64,000 nucleotides of DNA, taken from contig NC_085868.1 in assembly GCF_034702125.1 (NCBI RefSeq), forward strand, positions 26,627,201 to 26,691,200, in the 5' to 3' direction. The notes under the pieces were generated by a model, which did no database searches, was not told the DNA's origin, and saw nothing but the letters and a program-made list of their open reading frames with translations. The DNA comes from Engraulis encrasicolus (taxonomy: Eukaryota; Chordata; Actinopteri; Clupeiformes; Engraulidae). Shown one piece after another: positions 1 through 11,341 of this stretch. How positions within the stretch are numbered: position 1 is the first letter of the stretch; every line of letters begins with the position of its first letter. Position numbers and translations under genes: made by a program.

Positions 1-168
1 TTGAAAGAGAAGGATCTCATATCTTTGATGGCAGGGCAAGACAAGTGGTAAGAAGGGGATCTGAGGGACAAGAGGAGGGGGTGAGAGGAACTAGAAGAAC
101 TACCGTAGATGAGAACAGAAGGGAAAAGGCATTCTAGACACGGGAAGTGTGCGCTAGAACAACATCTA

Positions 169-375
169 GGGCAGTCACGGGTAAGCGGTTAGGGCGTCTG
201 ACTTCTATCCCAAAGGTTGCCAGTTCAACTCCTGACCCGCCAGGTTGGTGGGGAGAGTAATTAACCAGTGCTCTACCCCATCCTCCTTCATGACTGAGCA
301 TGGTACCATCCCTCAGTATTGCTCCCACGGGGTGCCACTGGGGGCTGTCCCCTTGCACAAGTTTCACAGGATTTC
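169..375 (+). mobile_element. tRNA-derived SINE, family 1
   Basis: It starts gggcagtcacgggtaagcgg (A-box-like), with an inner promoter B-box-like gccagttcaactcctgacc, then the body cgccaggttggtgggg, and fades near 375. The same body is seen at 47027. Confidence 0.7.
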
Positions 376-1547
376 ACTTCGCTTTCATTTGCACACACAT
401 AATTGTGCATGTCCCTAAACAGACCAGGCACAGCTTTTAAGGCCGCTTTCCCACCAAGGCAATGAAGCGTCGCGGGACGGAAGCGATTTTTACCAGCATT
501 GGTGAAAATACATGGAAACATATCTGTCCTTCCACACCAACCGGCGGTAGTTGGGCGTCAGCAGCGCAGGAGCCGGCTCCGTCCGCACTGCATTTGGAAA
601 GTAGAACTCGAGCATATTTTTCCGGCGATGTCCCATTCAAATGAATGGCAAAGTAACACTTTGGCTGTGGAGGGGATTTTGAACTGGACTGGCCGCACAC
701 GCCAACGCTGTTGGTGTGAAAGGCAGAGTAGAACACACCGGCCGAAACTAAGCAGACAGACCTCAATCGTCTCGCTTCCGTTCCGCGATGCCTTGGTGTG
801 GAGCCGGCCTAACGAGTAGGTCCCTAGTGCTAAAGTGTGTGACGTGTGCACCATAAATACATAAAATGGAATAATAAAAAAGCGATGCACACTTAATAGC
901 TCCCTGACTGTGATTGATTTGATGAAACTCAAACAACACTGAGGTCTGCAATACTGCGAGCCTCTCACACCTTTGCCACAAAGGTAAGTGCAACATACAG
1001 TATATTTAGCAGACATCCAAGTCTTTATCCAAAGTCACCATCAGCATTTTCACAGATTTCTAGATTGAAACTAGAGTGTATTTCAGTGGCCATGCTAACC
1101 GCTATGCCATTTGAAAACTCTTTTAAAAGACAAGGACACAATATCTTTCTTTGACATTTTGATAGAGCTATGAAGGGTGGTAGAGGAAGCGACGGAAGTA
1201 ATTGACTTTGTATTGAGTCGCTGGCGAGAGAAGAGACAAAAGCTATTTGGGGCGACTAGTGGCGATTTCAGGGACCTGAGCGTCAGTTTGTAGTTTGTAG
1301 GACTTGAGCGAATATTATGAAATAAGCCATGATGCGGTTTGTCGACAGCTGGGTCCAACAGTCCAGCGATTCTCTGTTGCTTAATCTTGTCACCGTCGGT
1401 TTGTTCGCCTGGTCAGAATGCAACAGTGCTACATAGGAGAGCAGTGCATACTGTTCAGCAAGGATATCACATAATTTGTTCTCAAATGCTTGCCTCATAA
1501 AATTTGCTATAAAACTTGCAAACAATAACTTGTCTGCATGTGTTACA

Positions 1548-1903
1548 CTAGCCTGGTCCTGACCATCCCATAATACTACTATTTAATTTCGTATTCATGG
1601 CCTGGAGGTTGTTTGATCTGATGTGATTGCAGGAAGCAGGAAGGACATTTTCAGAAAAATCAGGATTTAACTTATAAGTTGTTGAACAAACACGTCTAGC
1701 ATCTATTTATGGCGATGTAGGATCGTTTAACAGACATGTCTGACAGAACATCCTACCGTAAGATAAAATTACAATGTAGGACCGTGTGTCAGAACACCGG
1801 CACAAATCCTACCGGTCAACATCGCTCCACAGAAAACAGGTATCAGTCGTAGTGCGGAGCCAAGTCTCTTGGCGGAAGTACGTAGGATGGTGCGCGAGGC
1901 TAG
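1548..1903. mobile_element. short inverted-end repeat, copy 1
   Basis: It starts CTAGCCTGGTCCTGACCATC and ends ATGGTGCGCGAGGCTAG, which are imperfect inverses. Its first 30 and last 55 bases recur, without the middle, at 7074-7156, so the two copies differ by an internal block of about 270 bases. Confidence 0.5.
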
Positions 1904-2752
1904 TGTTGCGCTGCATCTGTTGAATCAATCCATCCACACAGTGTCTAAACCCTTTTACTGACTAGATAAGTCTGTTGGTGCAGTCATGCTTTAGTGGTTA
2001 TGGAGTTGGTCTTTAGATCAGAGGGTCGCCAGTTCAAAGCTCACCCTTACCTTTCTCTACAACTCCATGCATAGCTGAAGTGCCCTGGAGCAAATAAGGT
2101 ACCACACAGGGCTTGACAATGGCACCTGCCAACCGGCCAAAAGCTGGTAAAACTTGGCTCATCAGAGTAACCTATATTCTGTTGTTTCCCCTTGTGTATT
2201 AATTGTTTGTGCGTAAGTTCAAGAAAAAGGTCAGTTACACAGTTTCTATTTGTTTGATTTATTTCCATGAAGAAAGCTATGCAGTCATCTTCTTGCTTTA
2301 GCCACTCATCTTATGAGATTAGATGTACGTATAGTATCATGATAAAAAAAAAAAATCATTCAAATTTGTGGCTAGTAGAAAGGCTGAATGGCTAGTGACC
2401 CGTGAAAACCACAAGCCACAGTGGCCGTTAAGTGAAAAAGTTAATGTCAAGCCCTGCCTGGTATCACATACCCCGTATATAACAGTGGATTAAAGTGTCT
2501 ACTGACCGCAATGCATTGCAATGTAATGGAAAGTACAGGTCTAGACTGGACGCGGTGCCTCTCCTTACTGGTCCTGCTCATCCTCATCTCGGCCAATGAG
2601 CTTAGGCTTCATGGCCATTAGTATGGTTTGACCATCAAGCAGGATGAAGTCAAAAGCTTCTCATGAAGATTAGCGGGGTGTTGGAGCCGTGGCCCAAGGA
2701 GAAACCCATTAGGACTCACAGAGATAGATTCAGGTCGACTGTGCTATGATTA

Positions 2753-2992
2753 CATTACTACATTACATTACATTACATTACACATGGCTGACGCTTTTAT
2801 ACAAAGCGACTCGCCGATATTAAAGGGTATTGGTTCCAATCCCTGGAGCAGTGTGGGGATAGGTGCCTTGGGGTCAAGGGCAATTCAGCCATGGAGGGAG
2901 GAAGGGAAAGGGTGGTAAGGGTAGGGATTGAACCTGCAACCCTGTGATCTTCAGTCCAAAGCCCCTTGCCATTACACCATTGCTGCCCATGA
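2753..2992 (-). mobile_element. tRNA-derived SINE with ATTAC tail
   Basis: On the minus strand it starts atgggcagcaatggtgtaat (A box), has ggttcaatccc (B box), then the fish-SINE core aaagcgtcagcc/cgctttgtataaaagcg and ends in a (GTAAT)n tail. Relatives: 23879-23975 (minus) and 53655-53885 (plus, agtcactttggataaaagc). Confidence 0.7.
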
Positions 2993-3175
2993 TACGATAT
3001 ACTAATACAGGGAGTCTGATCCTATATACACCATGTCTGAGTCTATTGCACAGCTGAGTAAAAGTATCACTCTTACACTGTATCTACCTCAATAGAAAGT
3101 GAAGTAACTGGTGTATATAATTATGTAAGATCATGAACTAGTGTTGTCATTGCAAGAGTGTATGTCTATACTTAT

Positions 3176-6100
3176 AAAGGACCACTTCAGTCAATTTCAA
3201 TATGCTGTTGTATTGGTCACGCTACCCTTGACTTGTCAGTACTCGGTGATGCCACATTTTTTGGCTCAGCCCTTTCAGAGATAAGAGCTATTCCAATGGG
3301 TGCAGCATTTGTTTAAATTTTTTTTTCAAATTAACATAGGCCTACTCCAAATATTTTCCCAAAAGGTATGACTGTTTGCTAGTTGTCTGCTGATGTTGCA
3401 TAATCTTTTGGATGTTTTTGGGAATATCAAAAAAAATACAAAAAATAAATGTAAACAAAGCGCTGCTCTGATTACAATGACCAGGATCTCGGAAAAGGCT
3501 GGAGAAGGTAAAAACAAGGCCGACAGGCGGACAACAGATGCGTCCCTCTATGCCAGTTCCAACTATGCCATTTTCCCCCCCAAACGCCCCCCTGGCCTCC
3601 TCTGTCAACGCCCCCCGAGGATGTACTTTTTGTTTATTGGTCATCATGGACACTCCAAATATTGTGGCAGGCAGCAAGGCAGCAAAATGGCGAGACATGG
3701 CTTTATTTTTTGCAGTTTAGGGTATAATAAGCTTATCATCATTCTTGGATTTGGAAAAGAACCATATGATTTTTAGTAGGCTACATTACAAATTACCAGA
3801 CATTTATTAGGCCTAAAAACCTTTAGTATCACGCCATTTCAGCATTATGTGCATGTGGGAAAGAATGTAAACATCGACAAATAATAAATAAATACATAAA
3901 ACCGTTTGGGTGAATCATGCGCTTATGGGTTCACCCTTTAGGTGAATTGAAACTCAATTACCCAGAATGCTGCACGTGAGCTCTCGACCCGGGTGATTCT
4001 GGAAAACAAACATGGCGGCAACTCGCTTTACTACCTTAATAATGTGTTAATCCGACGCTAGATTTCTTAACTGATGAAAATCGAAGGCAGAAATCAACAT
4101 TGTAGTGTCTAAATATGAGGTCGATTGGTCTATTTGTGGCGTACATCACGATCGGCTGAGTTGTTGGCGTTGTAGCAACCCAATGTAAGTAGGCGGCTGG
4201 ATGTGAGTGCCCGGATATCCGCCCGAGTATTTGCATGCATTTGCATTCATTTCCACCATCAGGAATGCTTTGCGGTACCACAGCTACCCTATGTGAGTCG
4301 CGCTGTGTCGCCTGACTGTCCCTTCTATAATATGACTGTAGCCTACCGTAACAACTCGGCCTCGGTCCCCGCGGCAAATATCCACCACACCACCACGGGT
4401 CCTCTGGTGTTGTGACCGTTTTAGGATCTTTTTTTCATATCCAATACTTGCACATTAAGAGTGACAATTCCATCATGGATGTTTAAACAATATGTGCGAA
4501 TGCAGTCATGTTGAATTTAGGGTGGCCAAACCATGCCATGTCATGAAGAACGTGCATCACATTATTTAAACAGCTCGTGTAAACGGTTATCCTGAGTGCC
4601 CGTGTCTTTTTGGAGATCGGAGGCTTGATTAGCAATGGGAGAGAAATTAGTTGTGCGTGCGCACACGTCTGCACAATAGGCTGTCCACCGGACACGAAGT
4701 TACTGGCTCCAATATTTCAGCGTCCCGCTTGATTCTGTACTGACACTTTAAAGTTCACGTAGCACAATCAAATGAATAGGCTATGTCTAAATTATAGGCT
4801 CTAGTCTCCAATGTGCCTAGTTTCACGTGTTCTTGGCATCAATCTGCACAATAGGCCTATGCGGCATAACTTTTCGAGGGCTACATTTAGACCGGGTAAA
4901 GTATCGAGCATGGTCTGTCCCTTCAATAATATTAAGAGTGTCCCGTAACAACTCGGTCTCGGCCCCCGCCGCAAGTATCCTCCACCACGAAGGTCCTCTG
5001 ATGTTGTGACCGTTTTAGGATATTTTCATATAATACAGAAATAAGAGCGTGCGCGCGCGCCTCTGACTGTATCTAGACACGGAGGGAGAATGGCTCCAAT
5101 ATTTATATTCAGCGCCCAGTTTAATTCTGCACTGACACTTTTAAATGTTATGCCCAGATATTCTTTTAACTTGTTGGATATCCTGATATTATGTTTCACT
5201 AATGTAAGGAGTAAAACTCAGAAACTTCCCGGGTGCTAGCTACATTTAGACTGGGTAAACTCGTGACTTTAATGCCTTCCGAAACGGGCTATTCCAGTGT
5301 CTATTTTAGACTATAGCCTAGCCTTGTGCAAAACTTTTTATTTAACATTGCGAATGGGCAGGATGATTTGCTTAGACACGCACGTGCTTCAGAGCAGCTA
5401 GAACTGTGCAAGGTGACTGCTGCAGTTTTCAGCTCAGTCCTCCTGGATAATAAACACAAAATAATGCCGACGAGAAAGTAACGCCGTTATCTTTTGATGA
5501 ATTCCCTTTGGGTGCCCGGTTGAGACAGTTTAATTTTCACACCCAAATCAATTCGGTTTTAAGTAATAATTTCATTGTATACTTTTTTATTATTATTTTG
5601 ATGTCACAGGGTCTATTCCTTTGATTGGGAGATCAAGGAACTTTCTGGTGTCGCCGAAACGGCGATGTGCGGTGGGCTCTTTACGCACGGCACCTATGTC
5701 CCTCCTTCAGTCAGACTCAAATCGGACCGAAATCAAGTAGCTGAGGTTAAACTGTCGTAAATACACGACCGAACGCGAGTAGCTGAGGTAAAATAGACGT
5801 AAATACTCGGGCGGATATCCGGGCACTCACATCCAGCCGCCTACTTACATTGGGTTGCTACAGGGTCCTCACGTTTGTCAGTTAGCCTGTGGCTAGGCTA
5901 CTTTTCGCCAACGTTAGCATCCGGTTTAGTATAGAAAGGCTATGCTTGCACGCATTCGCTCCGGTCCAAAATGGCAAGTCTGCCGCCCTGTGGCCACAGG
6001 AAGGAACAATTTAAAGAAAGCGTTTCAGACACAAAAAGCGTTTCAGACACAATTGAAGGCGGACGGACGGACGGACGGACGGACAGACAGACCCTCTTAT

Positions 6101-6208
6101 AGAGATGCTGGGACGCATCTAAAAACCCTCAGGTACTGACAAGTCCACGGTAGTGTAGTGTGAGCATTACAACTGCATGTTGAAATTGACTGAAATTATC
6201 CTTTAACA
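3176..6208. mobile_element. terminal-inverted-repeat element interrupted by a 2.6-kb insertion
   Basis: The left end (from 3176, aaaggaccacttcagtcaat...) is the inverted counterpart of the right end (to 6208) over about 40 bases with about six mismatches. The flanks 3176-3515 and 6127-6208 match the left and right parts of the 411-bp copy at 44384-44794, so the original element was about 420 bp and something inserted into it. The insert has its own inverted ends (AGATGCGTCCCTCTAT near 3536; matching inverse near 6101-6122, beside a GGAC tetranucleotide repeat). Confidence 0.6.
4172..5861. repeat. perfect 61-bp inverted repeat flanking 1.57 kb
   Basis: Bases 4172-4232 and 5801-5861 are exact reverse complements over 61 bases. 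Between them are two diverged direct repeats: 4320-4465 resembles 4920-5050 (sharing ccgtaacaactcgg and gttgtgaccgttttaggat), and about 4705-4755 resembles 5093-5145. No coding sequence was recognised. Confidence 0.75.
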
Positions 6209-7073
6209 ACTGAGATCCATTGGGATTTTTAATGTTATCATATAACATGTATGTAATGTTGCAGGTATTCCAAGTTGCAACCGCAACTCCCTTCAAGAAT
6301 TTGGTCAGGCTAATTTATATTGTCAACCCATTTCTCTGAAGGAGATACAAAGGGTGTGTCTAACTCGCACTCATAAAATGCCTCCATATATGCTGCCAGT
6401 TGAAGCTGCAATCTATCAGATCACCCTTGCCTTCACTCACCAGCTAACAGAATTTGAGCACATTGAAAGAGTATTGCCTTAAACATAATCATAAGAACTC
6501 GGTTTTGGTCAGTACTGTATGTTGTACCTTCACAGCTTTTATGGGGCATGTGCATCTCACACATCATCCGTCTTCTTGTGTTTTCTTGGTACATCAAGCC
6601 AGACTGATGTGATGACTGTGGTTGGCTATGATTTTAAAAACAAATAAAAAATGTGCCACGCCTGAGATCTTCCCTATCTATCTAAGTGCCTTTTATCTCA
6701 TTCTGTCTTTGTTCACAGTCTGTCTGCCCCTTGAAGTCTTCTGAGAAAACCTGCCTGTGACAACAAAGTCACCAGGGGATGAAGGGAAGAGACGGACAAT
6801 AAGAAAGAAGCGCCTCAGATAAAGAACAAAGTTGCCAAAAGATAATTGCAGTTGTGAATTGATGTGCCTGAATGCTTCTCCCGTATGAAGACCGCAACTG
6901 AGCCGCACCACACGACGATATCACACATAAAATAATCTGGGGGATAATCAAGAACACTCCTTACATTCCTTTTGACACCCTCAAAAGCTGGGAGCTACTC
7001 TATATGTGCTTACACACGTTTGCCCGTCAATCCCTCCATAAGCGCATTCAGGCCGACGGAAAACTAGCCTGGT

Positions 7074-7156
7074 CCTGACCATCCCATAATACTACCAATT
7101 CAGTAGTGCGGAGCCAAGTCTCTTGGCAGAAGTACGTAGGATGGTGCGCGAGGCTA
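7074..7156. mobile_element. short inverted-end repeat, copy 2 (internally deleted)
   Basis: 83 bp with the same two ends as 1548-1903 joined directly through ataatactac. It is a minimal non-autonomous form of the same family. Confidence 0.5.
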
Positions 7157-7609
7157 ACGGAGAACCATTCCAGTGCCCGTTCCCTCACCTCAATTTTAAA
7201 CAGACTGACACCTGAGCCCACAGTAACCAGAAAGTTGGTTTGCATTGCAAACTGAGAAATATTTTTGTTAGTTAGTTTTGTTTTGCGTGAACCATGATGA
7301 CAATGTAGACGTCAACCAGTCCATTCGGGTAAGACAGAGTCACATGTGGTAAATAACGCAATCCGTTATGAATGCAGGTGGAGACGAGAGCAGGTAAGCA
7401 CTTCGTTTCATAACATGGCAGGTTCAGCAACAGGCACCAGCACCATTCTAGTCAGCCTGAAAACAATACTCGTATCTCAATTGAAAAGTTAGTAAACTGC
7501 TAACCAGGTTTTTTTTGTCACATTCTGGAATAAAATGTAGGGCTTTATCATGTCTTTATCCAAAAATAGAATCAGAATCAAATGAAGGACTCGTTCCTAT
7601 GATATTCTG

Positions 7610-9790
7610 AAGGAAAGCTGGGCTAAATACCAGAAAACTGTAAAGTCCGAAAAACACAAATATTTCTCTGCCCTGGTTCAACGAAACAGTGACAAACCAC
7701 GTGTTCTTTTTAACTCCATTAACACTGCCCTAAACCCCCAGCAGCGTGTAGATCTGGATCCCTCAGTAAATAGCAACTCTCTCCTACAGTTTTTTGTTTC
7801 AAAAGTCAACAGTATAAGAGCTAGTATAACACCCCCATCTTTTGACCCCTCTGTCCCTAGCATGCCCACTGAAACTTTCCCCCAGTTTGAAGCTATCTCC
7901 CTGGCAACTCTAATCAAAACTATCTCCCAAATGAAAATCACCTCTGGCCAAGCAGATACCCTCCCCCCATCCCTTATCAAGCCGACGCTGGCGACCACAG
8001 GTCCCAGCATACTGGGCATTATGAACTGCAGTCTTGTGTCGGGATGTGTTCCACAGTCATTTAAACATGCTATAGTGCAACCATTACTCAAGAAACCTAA
8101 CCTAGACACCACTACCCTTGCTAACTACAGACCCATCTCAAAACTTCCCTTCCTGTCAAAGGTTCTGGAAAAGCTTGTGCTCCAACAAGTGCAATCTTTT
8201 TTAGATACCAACAACATTTTAGAACCCCTCCAGTCTGGTTTTAAAGCCCTACATAGCACAGAGTCAGCTCTACTCAAGGTTTTTAATGATCTTTTAACAG
8301 CCACTGACTCTGGAAAAAATGCCATTTTGATTTTACTTGATCTCTCTGCTGCTTTTGACACTGTTGACCACAACATTTTAATTTCCCGTCTTGAGAACTG
8401 TGTTGGAATCAGAGGCACTGCCCTTGAATGGTTTAAATCCTACCTGGCCAATAGAACATTCTCAGTCTGCATGGGGGACTCGATATCCTCCTCTGCCCAC
8501 CTCTCCTGTGGCGTTCCGCAAGGCTCGATTCTGGCTCCTCTACTCTTCTCTCTGTACATGCTTCCCCTGGGATCTATTCTCAGAAAGTATAATGTTTCCT
8601 TTCACTGCTATGCCGATGATACCCAGATCTACATGCCCCTAAAACATGATGACCCTATTGCTTTTAATCAGCTTTTAAACTGCCTCGAGGACATAAAGAC
8701 ATGGATGGCCCTAAACTTTCTTAGTTTTAATGAAGGAAAAACCGAGGTCTTAGTATTCCGGCCCAGCACCAGCGCTCTCCCCCCCAAAGACCTAGGCCCA
8801 CTCAAAGCTAATGTGAAAGACACAGCCAAAAACCTTGGTGTGACGCTAGATTCATTTTTTAACATGGAAAAGCAAATTAATTTGGTCGTGAAATCTAGTT
8901 TTTATCAATTAAGGGTTTTATCCAAGGCTAAACCTTTTTTATCTTTTAAAAGCTTTGAGATGGTCATCCATGCTTTTATTACCTCCCGCCTGGACTATTG
9001 CAATGCTCTATATGCTGGCATTAATTCCTCATCCCTCTCACGCCTGCAATTAGTCCAGAATGCTGCTGCCCGCCTTCTCACCAAAACACGAAGGCGGGAA
9101 CACATAAGACCTGTGCTTGCAGCTCTTCACTGGCTCCCCATACGTTTTAGAATAGATTTTAAGATTCTTTTATTTGTTTTTAAATCCCTTCATGGCTTGG
9201 CACCCTCTTACCTGTCCGATCTTTTAAAAAAGCACTCCCCCTCCAGGGGCCTCAGGTCAGTTGACCAAGGCCTCCTAATCGTGCCCCCCTCCAGACTGAA
9301 GAGTAGAGGAGACAGAGCCTTTGCGGTCATAGGCCCGAAACTCTGGAACGAGCTCCCAGCCCACATACGTTCGGCCCCATCCCTATCGGTTTTTAAAAAC
9401 CATCTTAAGACACATTTTTATGCCTTAGCTTTTAACTCTCTATAAATTTCCTAGTTTTTCTTATCTAGTGTTTTACTTTTTATTTGCCCTTCTTCTAATT
9501 TGTTACATGAGCCTTCTGTAGTTTTAGCATATTTATTGGCACCTAATTAGCCTCTTTTTTATTTTTAATTTTCACACACTTCTTGTATATATGCACTTTT
9601 CATTGGTTATTATTGTTTTTAAGTGCTTCAAAGATTACACTGTTTCTATGTTTAGTTTTATTTATTTTTGTTGTTGTCTTTGTGTGTCTTAAGGGGTCCT
9701 CAAGTCCTTTTTTTCTGCCTGTCCAGCACTTTGGTCAGCTATCTTGTTGTATTTTAAAGTGCTCTATAAATAAACTTTGACTTGACTTGA
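7610..9790 (+). mobile_element. L2-clade LINE, 5'-truncated, with intact reverse transcriptase ORF
   Basis: The ORF 7862-9445 (527 codons from its first ATG) continues in frame upstream to about 7610. It has the motifs of a non-LTR reverse transcriptase: ANYRPIS, LDLSAAFDTVDH, SCGVPQGSILAPLLFSLY, the catalytic YADD at FHCYADDTQIY, and a C-terminal HWLPIRFRIDFKILLFVFK block typical of L2/Maui elements of fish. No endonuclease domain precedes it, so the copy is 5'-truncated. The 3' end has the L2-type sequence ctctataaataaa followed by a short TTGAC tandem tail at about 9774-9797. It lies on the strand opposite igf2bp2, probably within its intron 2. The long stop-free ORF suggests a fairly recent insertion. 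Confidence 0.9.
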
Positions 9791-9976
9791 CTTGACTATA
9801 GACTGTGAAAATGCAAGTGCATGAATTCATGCTAATATGAATCCTCTGGTGACATTTATGTATCAGAGTCATATACAAGTTACTATACTGTACTGTCACT
9901 GTGTATTCATATATATATAGGACAGGTAGAACACACAGACGTGCATGCTCTTTCTCTCTCTCTGTCTCTCTCTCTG

Positions 9977-10011
<35 letters not shown>

Positions 10012-10192
10012 GTGATACATTTTACTCAGCGCTCTCAACACACGAACACACACAGCCATCTGACTGTCTGGCTGTTGTGAAGATGTGGTTTGGCAGATCT
10101 GGTCACCATCCCCTTTTACTATGTGACTCAGTCACAAGCATTGAAGGGCGCCATGGAGTCCTTGCTTTGGGGGAGGGGGGGGGTGTTACTCA

Positions 10193-10193
10193 T

Positions 10194-10282
<89 letters not shown>
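10193..10282. repeat. (GA)n microsatellite, about 90 bp
   Basis: Uninterrupted GA dinucleotides. Other simple repeats close by: CT and CA at 9950-10012, GT at 10376-10440. Confidence 0.95.
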
Positions 10283-10283
<1 letters not shown>

Positions 10284-11139
10284 GAAACGAAACGGAGGGT
10301 GTCCCACAGACACCATGAACATTGCGTGCAAGTGAAATGATAGCGTCGTCAAACACTTGAATGCATGCCTGTGTGTGAGATGTGTGTGTGTATGTGTGTG
10401 TGTGCGTGCGTGTGTGTGTGTGCGTGTGTGTGTGTGTATGTATCGTGACTCAGCCTGCCTGGTTGCATCACCTGACACCTTGACACGTTCATCAATAATA
10501 GAGCAGCGCTGTGCTGTGCTTCCCTGCGCTTCACCGCCGCTGTGAGCCAACGGTACCAGGCTAAGGAACAGAATACACATCTACTGTAGGCCTGTATGCA
10601 AATACCATGTGATTAAGTGGTCCGCACACTGGATGTTAACTCCAAAAATATAACTTTATTTCATTTTTTACATATGGCAACGTTTCAAACCAACAGAGGG
10701 ATCTATAACACCCAGTGTGCCAACCACTTCATCACACTGCTTACCACTTTTTGTCTGGCACCTGGATTACTGCTTTGTGGATGTGCACACCCCTACTTCC
10801 AAACCCTGTATGCAAATACCAACAACAGGAAATAATAAAAATCACACATCTTTGAACACGTTACTCACACTATTGAACCTTTACCACCCTTTTTATAGCA
10901 CATATAAAGGGACTGTTCTGCTACAGAGTTGATGACCCCCCTTCATCATTTTACTACTACATGCAAAGTGTATGTGACACCTGAACTAAAAACACTTGAA
11001 CTTGAACTTGGCTGGGGTATTTCTTGTACTGTATGGTCCACAAAGTTCTATTCATTTTTATCCATTTATTATCAACAGCGCTTTGGGATCACTGAGAATC
11101 CCTCTAAATTCTGAATTTGTACTTATTTTTACGTACATT

Positions 11140-11341
<202 letters not shown>

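Larger units (their letters stand above)
1..7073. other. non-coding stretch, probably igf2bp2 intron 2
   Basis: Apart from the repeats listed, nothing coding was recognised. 440-800 holds an unidentified moderately GC-rich sequence sharing gcagagtagaac(a/g)caccg with the nested hAT-type element at 17.5 kb, so it may be a decayed relative. 1981-2130 looks like a decayed tRNA-derived SINE. 6210-7070 shows nothing definite. Confidence 0.5.

Noticed and set aside
3393..3776. 127-codon open frame on the plus strand
   Set aside because: It lies in an inverted-repeat element and has a rival frame on the opposite strand; no recognised protein.
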